A stretch of DNA of 64,000 nucleotides, taken from contig JBBPIE010000017.1 in the NCBI GenBank assembly GCA_038040485.1, forward strand, positions 1 to 64,000, read 5' to 3'. The notes below the pieces were generated by a model, which did no database searches, was not told where the DNA came from, and saw only the letters and a list, made by a program, of their open reading frames with translations. Every line of letters begins with the position of its first letter. Position 1 is the first letter of the stretch. Below are positions 33,298 to 42,070 of the stretch, in pieces. The stretch comes from Onstottus_B arcticum. Its GTDB lineage: Bacteria > Acidobacteriota > Blastocatellia > UBA7656. A program made the translations under genes and the position numbers.

Positions 33298-35072
33298 CTC
33301 ACTGCGTGATTGCCGATATACAGCACGTCCATTCGCGTCTTCGCAAAGCACTCGATCGCATCGCGCGGCGTGCAGACGATCGGCTCGTTCTCGTTGAACG
33401 AGGTGTTCAACACAACAGGCACCCCGGTCAGCGCGTCGAAGTCTGAAATCAGTTGGTAGTACCGCTCGTTCACTTCCCGCGTTACGGTTTGAAGCCTTCC
33501 CGATCCGTCCACGTGAGTCACCGCAGGTATCTCCGCGCGGCGTTCCGGACGAATCTGATAAACCATCAACATCGTAGGCGCCGGGTGCGTCTGCTCGAAG
33601 TACTCGCCGACTCGCTCTTCAAGAATCGAAGGAGCGAACGGGCGGAACGGCTCTCGCTTCTTGATCCGTTCGTTCAATATGTCTTTCATATCCGGCCGGC
33701 GCGGGTCTACTACGATCGAGCGATTCCCCAACGCGCGCGGGCCAAACTCCATACGACCCTGGAACCACCCCAACACAAGACCCGCCGTTATGTCCTCGGC
33801 CGCGCGCCGCGTGATCGCTCGATCATCGTAGCTCTCATACGCCAGCCCGGCGCGCTCGAGCTCCGAGCGAATCTCTTCGTCAGAGAACTCCGGCCCGGTG
33901 TACGCGCCTTCCATCACGAAACCGCGCGGCCCGCCCAGTATCCGGTTATGAATCTCGTAGCAAACTCCCAGCGCCGTCCCGCTGTCGCCCGCAGCCGGCT
34001 GCGCGTACACGCGGCGAAACGGCGTGTTCAGAAGTATCTTGCCGTTCATTACCGAGTTGTAAGCTACGCCGCCCGCCAGACCAAGATCGCTCAAGCCTGT
34101 GCGCTCGTGCAGATGATTCAAAACGTGAAAGCCCACCTCCTCGAGCCGCAACTGCAGGCTTGCAGCGATGTCCCGCTCGCGATCGGTCAACGCCGCGCCC
34201 TTCTCTCGCGCCGGGCCAAACGTCTTTACAAACTCGTCTGAGAAAATTCGGCCGATCACAGGCGAGCCGTCATCCCAAGTCATATCGACGCCTTCAGCGT
34301 GATGGCGGAAGTAATCAAGGTTCAACCGGAACTGGCCGTCGTCCTCAGTCCTGATGATCTCACGGAACTGTTCGATGAAGCGCGGCTGCCCGTAAGGCGC
34401 AAGCCCCATCACCTTGCCTTCGTCGCCGTAGTGCGGAAAGCCGAGAAACTGCGTCGTGGCTGTGTAGACAATCCCTGCCGAATGCGGATACTCGACTTGC
34501 CCAAGCACTTCGATCGAGTTTCCTCGTCCCTCGGCCCACATCGTCGAGATGAAATCACCAAAGCCGTCGATCGAAAGCAGCGCCGCGTGGTCGAACGGAG
34601 AAACAAAGAACGCGCTCGCGAGGTGTGCGCGATGATGCTCGACGTTGTGAAACTGCGCCGCGAGTTTTGACTTCGGTACGCCGAGCGCGGCTGCCAGATC
34701 GTCTTTCAAGTCACGAACCTTAGCGGCGTTAGCCAGGCGCTCGGTCACCGCCGCGACGAAACCTCGCTCGCCCGGCTCGCGCGGCGCCTTGGCACGGTCA
34801 AATTTGCTCAGGCCCTTCACCGCTCGCGTAGCTGCAAACAGAACTTTTTTGTGAAGGTGCGCCGACGGATCGCGCGAGATGCCGATGTGCTCGACTTCCT
34901 CGATCGATACGCCGGCTGCTTTGAGGCAGTAACGTATCGACTCTGCAGGAAAGCCCGCGCAGTGCTTTACGCGATTGAACCGCTCTTCTTCGACCGCGGC
35001 GACCAGCGAGCCGTCCTTGATGATCGCCGCCGAAGCGTCGCCGTGATAGGCGTTAATCCCGAGAATGTGCAA
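33291..35072 (-). CDS. Carbamoyltransferase (NodU/TobZ family)
   Basis: A 593-residue protein with an N-terminal Kae1-like ASKHA domain (GINAYHGDASAAIIKDG, HHRAHLASAFF, LSIDGFGD) and a C-terminal YrdC-like carbamoylation half (GWFQGRMEFGPRALGNRSI, RPFAPSIL). These enzymes carbamoylate sugar hydroxyls from carbamoyl phosphate and ATP. The most likely start is a TTG at 35072 preceded by AAGGAG, overlapping the upstream gene by 20 nt. In this cluster it probably decorates the polysaccharide or a precursor. Confidence 0.9.
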   Translation of the reverse strand: MHILGINAYHGDASAAIIKDGSLVAAVEEERFNRVKHCAGFPAESIRYCLKAAGVSIEEVEHIGISRDPSAHLHKKVLFAATRAVKGLSKFDRAKAPREPGERGFVAAVTERLANAAKVRDLKDDLAAALGVPKSKLAAQFHNVEHHRAHLASAFFVSPFDHAALLSIDGFGDFISTMWAEGRGNSIEVLGQVEYPHSAGIVYTATTQFLGFPHYGDEGKVMGLAPYGQPRFIEQFREIIRTEDDGQFRLNLDYFRHHAEGVDMTWDDGSPVIGRIFSDEFVKTFGPAREKGAALTDRERDIAASLQLRLEEVGFHVLNHLHERTGLSDLGLAGGVAYNSVMNGKILLNTPFRRVYAQPAAGDSGTALGVCYEIHNRILGGPRGFVMEGAYTGPEFSDEEIRSELERAGLAYESYDDRAITRRAAEDITAGLVLGWFQGRMEFGPRALGNRSIVVDPRRPDMKDILNERIKKREPFRPFAPSILEERVGEYFEQTHPAPTMLMVYQIRPERRAEIPAVTHVDGSGRLQTVTREVNERYYQLISDFDALTGVPVVLNTSFNENEPIVCTPRDAIECFAKTRMDVLYIGNHAVRR

Positions 35073-35925
35073 CCGGTTCTCCTTCTTTCTCCCTGGTTTC
35101 CAACGGCGTCGCGCGACCGCGTCCTTTGTCAGTGTGATCGATCGCCTGGCGGTTGCGCCTCAGTAACGAGCGATCGATCAAGTAGAGCGATAAGAACAGC
35201 TCGGACAACAACCGCTGAAACGCATAATAAAGACCCGCGCGGCCGTCGAGGATAGCTCCCCTCACAAACAGGCAGTAGCCAAACATCAACAGCGGGGCGG
35301 GCACGATCATCTTTCGAACTCGATCGGCCCAACCCAAGGCTCGCCAATCGGATTCATGCACTTTGTCGGCCTCTAGTCTCATGTAACGAGACTGAGAGCG
35401 AAGCCAATGATCAATGCTCTTGCGGTCATCGTGCAGGATCGGCGCGCTGAGTGTCTCGACCTTCCCCTGGATCTCAATGCGTTGAGTATGCCCATCCTGT
35501 CGATACGAAGCCACTCGCCGCCTGTAAAGGACCGTGACCGAAGGATAGGCCGAACCGCGTAGAGGGCGCCCGTTCACACAGTACACAAATCGCGCTTGAT
35601 AACCGGCGACGTCGGAGGCGGAGTTCAGGGTTCTTAATTCATCAATAAGCTCTGGCGTCAGCAGGTAATCTGCATCCAGAGCGAGAACCCATTCCGACGT
35701 TATCCCCGTGTCGGTTAGTGCAAAGTTCCACTGGTTCACGTGGCAATCAAATTCTCTTTGAAAGACCCTTGCCTGTTTGGTTCGATCGACGATATCAAGC
35801 GTCTCATCACCGCTGAAGCTGTCAACCACAACGATGTCGCGTGCCCATGTGAGTCGTTCGAGCGAGCGCCCAATGTTGGGTGCTTCGTTGTAAGTCAGAA
35901 TGAGCGGCGTGATTTGATCAAGCAT
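35053..35925 (-). CDS. Glycosyltransferase family 2 (WaaE/KdtX-like)
   Basis: A 290-residue GT-A enzyme. The ATG at 35925 is used; an in-frame TTG at 35931 lies in a repeat. It shows LILTYNEAPNIGRSLERL, IVVVDSFSGDET and the metal-binding ALDADY near 92-97. The QWNFALTDTG segment and the short C-terminal hydrophobic helices resemble WaaE/KdtX-type transferases. It would add a sugar on the cytosolic face. It overlaps the carbamoyltransferase gene, so they are probably translated together. Confidence 0.85.
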   Translation of the reverse strand: MLDQITPLILTYNEAPNIGRSLERLTWARDIVVVDSFSGDETLDIVDRTKQARVFQREFDCHVNQWNFALTDTGITSEWVLALDADYLLTPELIDELRTLNSASDVAGYQARFVYCVNGRPLRGSAYPSVTVLYRRRVASYRQDGHTQRIEIQGKVETLSAPILHDDRKSIDHWLRSQSRYMRLEADKVHESDWRALGWADRVRKMIVPAPLLMFGYCLFVRGAILDGRAGLYYAFQRLLSELFLSLYLIDRSLLRRNRQAIDHTDKGRGRATPLETREKEGEPVAHSRD

Positions 35926-35932
35926 GTCCAAA

Positions 35933-36023
35933 ATTGCGGATTTCGGATTGTGGATTGCGGATTGAAGATTCGCGTCGGGCGGTCCTCATTCCGCAATCCG
36001 CAATCCGAAATCCGCAATCCCCA
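35933..36023. repeat. Head-to-head heptamer array (ATTGCGG / CCGCAAT)
   Basis: ATTGCGG/ATTTCGG units (35933-35968) face CGCAATC units (35992-36022). The second arm encodes the C-terminal IADFGLRIAE of the upstream dehydratase. Confidence 0.85.
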
Positions 36024-36972
36024 TTTCTTCTTCCACCATCATTCGCACGACGTCTCGCATCCGATACTGAGCTTCCCACCCGAGCCGCTCTGCAGCCCTT
36101 GATGGATTCGCTCTTCCGATCGTGATGTCCGCCGGTCTCAGCAACCCTGGGTCGATGACGGTGTGGTCGCGCCACTCGAGCCCGGCCCGTGCGAAAGCGG
36201 TTTCGGCAAACTCTTCAAGGCTGTGCGACTCGCCAGTCGCGATCACGTAGTCTTCCGGTCTGTCCTGCTGAAGCATCATCCACATTGCTTCGACGTATTC
36301 AGGAGCCCAACCCCAATCGCGCACGATCGCGGTGTTGCCCAGATGAAGCTTTTCATCGCTGCCGGCGGCGATCCGGCACGCAGCAGCGACGATTTTCTTT
36401 GTGACGAATCGCTCGGGCCGAAGCGGCGATTCATGATTGAAGAGAATTCCCGAGCACGCAAACAGCCCGTAGGCCTCGCGATAGTTTGCTACCTCCCAGA
36501 ACGCGGTGGCCTTGGCAACCGCGTACGGGCTGCGCGGCCGAAACGGCGTATCTTCATCCGCGGGGTCATCCTTCGCGTCGCCAAAGCACTCGCTCGAGCC
36601 GGCGTTGTAAAGTTTGATGGGCCGAGCCGTGAAGCGAATCGCTTCCAGCAGATTCAACGTTCCCTGTGCGATGCTCTCGAGTGTTTCGACCGGCTGTTGA
36701 AACGAAAGCCCGACCGAACTCTGTCCTGCCAGGTTGTAGATCTCATCCGGTTCGATCTTCATCAACGCTTGAAGCACGCTGCGAAAGTCTACGAGCGAGA
36801 CCGACTCGACTGAGACGCGGTCGCGCACACCAAGCCGAGTAAGATTGTGGAACGAAGCGACCTGCGCATCGCGCGACCCGCCGCAAACCTCGTAGCCTTT
36901 CTCCAACAGCAGCCGCGCCAGATACGAGCCGTCCTGTCCCGACACTCCGCAGATCAACGCACGCCTGCTCAT
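35986..36972 (-). CDS. GDP-mannose 4,6-dehydratase-like SDR (second paralogue)
   Basis: A 328-residue extended SDR from the ATG at 36972, whose ATGA overlaps the upstream gene's stop. It has CGVSGQDGSYLARLLLEKGYEV, NLAGQSSVGLSFQQP, NAGSSECFG and SPYAVAK (Tyr/Lys). It belongs to the GMD family but lacks the RRSSSFNTERIEH loop of the other copy (SRDAQVASFHNLTRLG instead). It may make a different GDP-deoxysugar, for example acting with a GDP-6-deoxy-talose/rhamnose-type reductase. Its last 10 residues come from the flanking heptamer array. Confidence 0.85.
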   Translation of the reverse strand: MSRRALICGVSGQDGSYLARLLLEKGYEVCGGSRDAQVASFHNLTRLGVRDRVSVESVSLVDFRSVLQALMKIEPDEIYNLAGQSSVGLSFQQPVETLESIAQGTLNLLEAIRFTARPIKLYNAGSSECFGDAKDDPADEDTPFRPRSPYAVAKATAFWEVANYREAYGLFACSGILFNHESPLRPERFVTKKIVAAACRIAAGSDEKLHLGNTAIVRDWGWAPEYVEAMWMMLQQDRPEDYVIATGESHSLEEFAETAFARAGLEWRDHTVIDPGLLRPADITIGRANPSRAAERLGWEAQYRMRDVVRMMVEEEMGIADFGLRIAE

Positions 36973-38177
36973 CGGACCCCCGCTGCCAACGCGCCCGCCG
37001 CGGCCGTGTGCTGGTCGACGATCTTCGAGTAGAGCTCTATCAGCGAGCCGGACATCGCTTCGATCGAGAAGCGCTCGCCTGCCAGCCGAACTGCGTTCGC
37101 TCCGAAGCGCTCGCGCAACTCGGCGCTCGCAAGAAGCCGCTGCAACGCCGAAGCGAGCGGCGCGGCCTCGCACGGCACGACCGATCCCGCCTGAAACTCT
37201 TCAACATCCGGAGCAACCCCGACCTGATCCGAAACCACGCACGGCAGTCCCGAAGCCATCGCCTCGGCCACGACGAGCCCGAAGTTCTCGGAATACGACG
37301 GCAGGGCAAACACCGACGCCGCTCGAAACGCGGCTGCTTTGTCGTCGCCTCCAAGGAAACCAGTCCACAAGACTTGCTCGCCTATCCCAAGCTCGCCGGC
37401 CAGCCTCTTCAGACTCTCAACGAACTCCGCCTCTCCGTCTCCGGCCACGACCAACAAACTCGCGGGCTGAGCAGACTGCACCTTCGCAAAAGCTCGCAGC
37501 AAAATATCCAGGCCTTTCTTCGGATCGAGCCGCGAAAGAAAAAGTATGATGTCGCGGCCCTCGGCGGATGGAAAGCGTTCGTAGAATCGCGCCGCGCTTG
37601 CGCCGGTTTGAAGCACCGAGGTATCGATTCCAAGCGGAATGACGACAGACGCGGTTGTCACCCCCGCTTGCTCGGCTTCGAGCCTCTCCTGATCGCTCGT
37701 GTAATGAATCGCGGCGGCGTTTATCAGAATGCGCCGCTCGATCAAGCGAAAAGAAACCCGCTTCAACAGCCTTCGCCGATTCTCCATTCCCCAGCGATTC
37801 AAGACCCCAAGCGGCCTGACGACGTAAGGAACGCGGTGCTTGATTGCAAGCTTCGCCGCAGTGTAAGCCGAGTAAGAGAACAATGCGTGTATGTGAACGA
37901 GATCGTAGTCCCGTATGTGCCGCTCGAGCCAGCGGGTCAACGGTCTTGATACTTTGTAGAACTCGGTCTGTCGTCGAAAATAGAAGTAGTTCACGTCGTC
38001 TCGGGAAACGGGTCTTGCGAGGTCTCCATTCAAGAGCGCGGCTTTTTCGTCTCCGGCTGTGGTGGCAACGTCGATCTCGATTCCCTCGCGTTGAAGCCCG
38101 CGGGCAATCAACGGCATGGCAAAACTCGGCCCGCCATCCGACGGCTCAAGCGATGGAATAACGTGAAGCACTTTCAT
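36969..38177 (-). CDS. Glycosyltransferase family 4
   Basis: A 402-residue GT-B enzyme: MKVLHVIPSLEPSDGGPSFAMPLIARGL at the N-terminus, YVVRPLGVLNRWGM in the acceptor domain, then IILFLSRLDPKKGLDILLRAFA and ALPSYSENFGLVVAEAMASGLPCVVSD, the ExxxxxxxE nucleotide-sugar signature. It adds a hexose or deoxyhexose during repeat-unit assembly; donor and acceptor are not deducible. It is coupled by 4-nt overlap to the GMD-like gene. Confidence 0.9.
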   Translation of the reverse strand: MKVLHVIPSLEPSDGGPSFAMPLIARGLQREGIEIDVATTAGDEKAALLNGDLARPVSRDDVNYFYFRRQTEFYKVSRPLTRWLERHIRDYDLVHIHALFSYSAYTAAKLAIKHRVPYVVRPLGVLNRWGMENRRRLLKRVSFRLIERRILINAAAIHYTSDQERLEAEQAGVTTASVVIPLGIDTSVLQTGASAARFYERFPSAEGRDIILFLSRLDPKKGLDILLRAFAKVQSAQPASLLVVAGDGEAEFVESLKRLAGELGIGEQVLWTGFLGGDDKAAAFRAASVFALPSYSENFGLVVAEAMASGLPCVVSDQVGVAPDVEEFQAGSVVPCEAAPLASALQRLLASAELRERFGANAVRLAGERFSIEAMSGSLIELYSKIVDQHTAAAGALAAGVR

Positions 38178-38178
38178 A

Positions 38179-38211
38179 GGAGTGATTCGTGATTCGTGAT
38201 TCGTGAAGGTG
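38179..38211. repeat. Short heptamer array (GTGATTC)
   Basis: GTGATTC is repeated four times in the 120-nt gap between two glycosyltransferase genes. Only one arm is present. Confidence 0.7.
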
Positions 38212-38297
38212 CAGCGTGACTACTGATTCGCGATCCCTCCAAACCCCGGCCATCAATTCAAGCTAACGAAATTCTCCCGCCGTATCTTCATCCAGAC

Positions 38298-39500
38298 CTA
38301 TTGAAGAGACGCTGGCGTCGTCGATTGCACACGAGCATTCTTATTCACAACGTACTCAATCGCTCGAAGCGTACCCGCCACTGCTTGATCCACTGAATAG
38401 TCTTTTATCAACTGGCGAGCCCGCTCGCCCATTCGCAACAACGTCTCCCGATCGCCTGCAAACTCCGCGAGCTTTCCAGCAAGCGCCCCAACATCGCCGC
38501 ACGCAAAGACGCCGCCAGTGATCCCCTCGCGCACCAGATCCGCTGCACAGCCAACCCGATCGCTTGCGATCGCGGGCAAGCCACACACCATCGCTTCGTT
38601 GACCACCAACCCCCACGTCTCGCCGTAGTCCGAAGGCAGCACCAGACAATCCGCAGCGACGTAAGCGCGCGTTATTTCCGTCTGATTCAAGAAGCCCACA
38701 AAAGTGACCGGCAACTCACGCGCGGACGCGAACGCGCGAGCTTCTTCCATCAACTCGCCTGTTCCCACGACAAGCAGGTGAATGCCGTGACTCGAGCGCT
38801 GGGTCGCGTCGAGGGCTTGCAACAGATCCATCAATCGTTTCTTAGGCTCGAGCTTGCCGGCATACAGAAAGCAGGTGTGGCCTTCCGGAATCTGCCAGCC
38901 CTTCCGGAGCGAAGCTCGATCCGGGCGGTCGCGCTCGCACTGATCTTCAAAGCGGCGGTTGTCGACGAAGTAGTTTGCCTGAAAAACACGTTCTGCCGGT
39001 GTGCCGTACTCGAGATAGAACTCGCGGTTTGCCTGGCCAATCGCCAGAAACGCATTGAACCGCGAGAGCAGCGCGCGGTGCCACATTCGCACGAGCATCG
39101 GGCGCTTGCGCAGCGAGTTCGATTCGCCCCGAACGATCCGCGGAATGCCCAGCCTCATCGAAGCCCACAGCGCTTCCAGCAACGGAAGCGACTGCCATCC
39201 GGTGATGATCACGACGTCCGGCCGCGTCTTCTTTAGGATTGAGTAGATCGCCGGCGTGCTGCTGGCGAAGAACCCGCGAAGGCTTGGCGACTTTCGTCTG
39301 TTAGGCAGCAGCTCCCACGCATATCCTTCCAGCAACGGGATGTCCCACGCGAACGGCACATCAAACCCGACGCCTTGCTGCTCGCGATCCGGCATCATCG
39401 CGTAGTAGACCGTCAGCTCGATCTGCTTCTGGGCGGCGAGCTTCTGATACCACGGGGTTTGATACTGGATCGGATGCGTCGAGACTACAGCGACTTTCAT
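38298..39500 (-). CDS. Glycosyltransferase family 4
   Basis: A 400-residue GT-B enzyme. MKVAVVSTHPIQYQTPWYQKLAA is a typical start, VVIITGWQSLPLLEAL and IVRGESN lie in the acceptor domain, then CFLYAGKLEPKKRLMDLLQAL and VLPSDYGETWGLVVNEAMVCGLPAIASDRVG in the donor domain. It is one of the polymer-assembly transferases. Confidence 0.9.
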   Translation of the reverse strand: MKVAVVSTHPIQYQTPWYQKLAAQKQIELTVYYAMMPDREQQGVGFDVPFAWDIPLLEGYAWELLPNRRKSPSLRGFFASSTPAIYSILKKTRPDVVIITGWQSLPLLEALWASMRLGIPRIVRGESNSLRKRPMLVRMWHRALLSRFNAFLAIGQANREFYLEYGTPAERVFQANYFVDNRRFEDQCERDRPDRASLRKGWQIPEGHTCFLYAGKLEPKKRLMDLLQALDATQRSSHGIHLLVVGTGELMEEARAFASARELPVTFVGFLNQTEITRAYVAADCLVLPSDYGETWGLVVNEAMVCGLPAIASDRVGCAADLVREGITGGVFACGDVGALAGKLAEFAGDRETLLRMGERARQLIKDYSVDQAVAGTLRAIEYVVNKNARVQSTTPASLQ

Positions 39501-39532
39501 TGGAAGCGTCTAGACGGGCAGCACGAAGCTAC

Positions 39533-40147
39533 CTACGCATTTACTTTTAACCATTTTGATACGAGCAGCACATAATCATTGTATATGAGCTCTCTAATCT
39601 TTAGCCTCAGCTCTCTACACAACAAAGGCAAATCAGCGTTGAACGCCTCGTATCGGTGTGAGATCACGCTCCCGCTCGGAATAGAGGCCGGGGAATAGAC
39701 CCTTAGCCAGTTACGAACAATCCTTATGACCTTGCGAGGGTCATTTTCATGTGCCTGGATATCTTGCCCTGAAATGTCGGAAATGAACCTCTGATAGCGG
39801 TATCTTTCACTATCAAGGATCAAACACGCTTTTCGTCTTTGTTCCTGGTTACCGAAATATTTGGCTCCCAGGAATGCCCCTAATTCCAACGGCATGTTGA
39901 ATCTGGGAAGTTTTGTACTTCTGTCGAGCCTCACGCGGGATAGATCATGAATTCCTAACCGGCATTTGGAAATAATCTCATAGATCTTCTGGACTCTGAT
40001 CTGGCTTCCGTCATCTTCCTCTAAAGCACAACGGGCGACAAAGCCACAATCATAAACGGCAAAAACTATCGCATTAAGTAAAGGCTTGTATGCTGGATCG
40101 AAAGGGCAATTGATGAAGACGTTCTCGTTGTGCTTTTGTCGTCGCAT
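39533..40147 (-). CDS. Rossmann/TIR-like protein of unknown function
   Basis: A 204-residue protein with a conserved-looking N-terminal core: NENVFINCPFDPAYKPLLNAI (strand-loop-helix), CGFVARCALEEDDGS, KIYEIISKCRLGIHDLSRV and FNMPLELGAFLGA. The order resembles TIR/SEFIR or nucleoside-deoxyribosyltransferase-like Rossmannoid domains, with ELGAF at the position where such enzymes carry a catalytic Glu. The C-terminal half (AHENDPRKVIRIVRNWL) is helical. It is clearly more AT-rich than the surrounding glycosyltransferases and looks like an accessory, possibly defence-related, insertion. The function is not established. Confidence 0.6.
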   Translation of the reverse strand: MRRQKHNENVFINCPFDPAYKPLLNAIVFAVYDCGFVARCALEEDDGSQIRVQKIYEIISKCRLGIHDLSRVRLDRSTKLPRFNMPLELGAFLGAKYFGNQEQRRKACLILDSERYRYQRFISDISGQDIQAHENDPRKVIRIVRNWLRVYSPASIPSGSVISHRYEAFNADLPLLCRELRLKIRELIYNDYVLLVSKWLKVNA

Positions 40148-40156
40148 CCTTGAAGA

Positions 40157-40348
40157 TCAGGATTTCGATTTATGAGCTGTTGAAGTTCTCAAGTACCATG
40201 AATCATTTCGACTATTGGCTACCTTTCGAACCGCCTTCTCTACTGCAGAAGACCCAACACTGCCCGATTTAGGCGGGCTCTTTACGGACCTTGTGCGGTC
40301 CTGGCTTCCGTCTCTTATCTTATGTTCGTTGGGTCTGCTCTTAGTCAT
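40157..40348 (-). CDS. Possible small basic protein upstream of the TIR-like gene
   Basis: A 63-residue frame ending 9 nt before the TIR-like gene. It is rich in Ser, Lys and Arg, with a possible amphipathic helix (SAVEKAVRKVANSR). It shares the local AT-rich composition. No recognised family; the Shine-Dalgarno is weak (GAGTAAAG). It could be a companion gene or non-coding. Confidence 0.3.
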   Translation of the reverse strand: MTKSRPNEHKIRDGSQDRTRSVKSPPKSGSVGSSAVEKAVRKVANSRNDSWYLRTSTAHKSKS

Positions 40349-40423
40349 GAATGATCTTTACTCCTGCAGCATCTTTTTTGGCAATTCTCATAATAAACAT
40401 TCCGCCAGAATCAGACAACAACT

Positions 40424-41929
40424 TCACGGGATAATACGGTTCATTCCGCCGCCGGGAACACTATATCTCCCAATCGCGTCCGCCAGCGGCCGAGCCTGCA
40501 TCGAATCGGAGGACGCCAGAGCCGCGTCGGCCGCTCTTGCCGCCAACACTTCCGACTTCTGCACGATCCTCGGCATCGCCATAACGAAACCCAGGAAGAA
40601 ACCCAGAATGATCAGCACAAACGGATCGCCAAAGACCTGGTGCGCGACCGCGTACACAAATCCGTTGGTCACCAAAAACGCCAGCAGCCCAAACGCCAGC
40701 TTCGAGAGCTGCGGATTGCCTTCCTTAATCACCGACAGGACAGACAAGAGATAACGCACGAGGCTGATCGCCAGCCATAACAAAAGCACGAGTCCGGGAA
40801 CGCCAAGCTCCGCCAGCACCTTTGCAATCCCGCCTTCCGCCGATCCCCCGACGAGGCGCGAGCCCCCGCCAAAATGCTGCGCGCCCTGGCTGCCCGTTCC
40901 GGCGCCCGAACCCAACACGCCGTTTTGAGCGATGACGTATTGAAACGACTCCAGGGTCATAACCGACACGCGTTCGCCAACGTCCTGTTGAACGCTCGCG
41001 CCCCGCGTGTAGTAAGGGAGCACGTTCGTCGTAGTCACGTCCGATGCCAGGAAGATATAGCCGACCGATGCGGCCGCCACACCCGTCGCAAAGATCAGAG
41101 CAAGTCTCATCAAGGCCGCCGACTTGATCGCGGTTCGTTGAGACCAGAGGAGCAACAAACCGTAGCTCGATAAGAACAGGAATATCTCGACCAGAAACTT
41201 ACGTCTTCCGGTGAACAGGATTGCGCCCAGGAGAAACGGCGCCAGCGCCCCGGCCCCCAGCTTGAACAAGGTCTGCCGGCGAATCACCACAGCCAGAATG
41301 ATTAGCAAGCAGACCGATGTGGCGGCGTGCCACGCCGCAATCTCCGGGCTACGAAAGAACCCAGCGTAGAGCGCAAGCTTTTCTCCGGTCGGCGCAAACG
41401 CGATCAAGCCTGCTCCAACCGAGATCAGCATCTTCCAGTCGAAGCCCAGATAAGACAGGTAGATTCCCGACACCATCAAGATGCTCCCAAGCACGTAGAA
41501 CTTGATCAACCTGATGATGTCGCGGGCGCTTCTGCTGAACTGATATCCGAGCAGGATCGCCGGCAACGGCGCCAGATAAGCGAGCATCCCGATCCCGGCG
41601 ATGATCGCGCTGCCGGTTTTGATAAACCCAACCACCGTTTGAACAAGCACCAGCAAGACAAACAGACCGAGTGGAATCCGCAGCGATTTGTTCCAGGAGT
41701 GGATCGGCTTGAAGCTGATCCGCACCCGGCGCAGGTGCGCACCAAGCAGCGTCATAGCCAGCGGCGCGCCCACCAGCGCGGTCATGAAGACCGGCTCACC
41801 AGGCATCAGCTTGCGCACTGGATCCTGGAGAAACCCCACCACGAAACAGATAAAGACACCGGTCCTCCAGTTCGCGAAACACACCGCCATCGCCACCGCT
41901 AACAAGCCGTAGATTTCGAAATCAGACAT
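40424..41929 (-). CDS. O-antigen ligase/polymerase-like membrane protein
   Basis: A 501-residue protein with about eleven membrane helices and a large periplasmic loop (about 295-365) containing YYTRGASVQQDVGERVSVM and GSGAGTGSQGAQHFGGG, the typical position of the Wzy/WaaL loop. It would polymerise or ligate the lipid-linked glycan. Its presence with an ABC exporter is notable because Wzm/Wzt systems usually need no Wzy. The C-terminus is a short cytoplasmic tail. Confidence 0.8.
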   Translation of the reverse strand: MSDFEIYGLLAVAMAVCFANWRTGVFICFVVGFLQDPVRKLMPGEPVFMTALVGAPLAMTLLGAHLRRVRISFKPIHSWNKSLRIPLGLFVLLVLVQTVVGFIKTGSAIIAGIGMLAYLAPLPAILLGYQFSRSARDIIRLIKFYVLGSILMVSGIYLSYLGFDWKMLISVGAGLIAFAPTGEKLALYAGFFRSPEIAAWHAATSVCLLIILAVVIRRQTLFKLGAGALAPFLLGAILFTGRRKFLVEIFLFLSSYGLLLLWSQRTAIKSAALMRLALIFATGVAAASVGYIFLASDVTTTNVLPYYTRGASVQQDVGERVSVMTLESFQYVIAQNGVLGSGAGTGSQGAQHFGGGSRLVGGSAEGGIAKVLAELGVPGLVLLLWLAISLVRYLLSVLSVIKEGNPQLSKLAFGLLAFLVTNGFVYAVAHQVFGDPFVLIILGFFLGFVMAMPRIVQKSEVLAARAADAALASSDSMQARPLADAIGRYSVPGGGMNRIIP

Positions 41930-42070
41930 GGCAAGAAGTCAGAGATCAGAAGTCAGAGCTCAGAGATCAGAGGCAGAAGTAGCATAGACTTTAGTCTGTG
42001 TCCGTGGGTCGCAGACACAGACTAAAGTCTATGCTACTTCTGACTTCTGACTTCCGACCTCTGACCTCTC
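41930..42070. repeat. Heptamer array (CAGAAGT family) with a perfect 29-bp hairpin
   Basis: AGAAGTC/AGAGATC units (41935-41973) face the inverted TCTGACT units (42037-42070). Between them 41974-42002 and 42014-42042 are perfect reverse complements over 29 bp, with an 11-nt loop and core TAGACTTTAGTCTGTG. The right part overlaps the end of the GT2 gene. Confidence 0.9.

Noticed and set aside
36973..37173. Upstream extension of the second GMD-like gene
   Set aside because: It is arginine-rich shadow sequence of the glycosyltransferase gene; the ATG at 36972 overlaps that gene's stop as expected.
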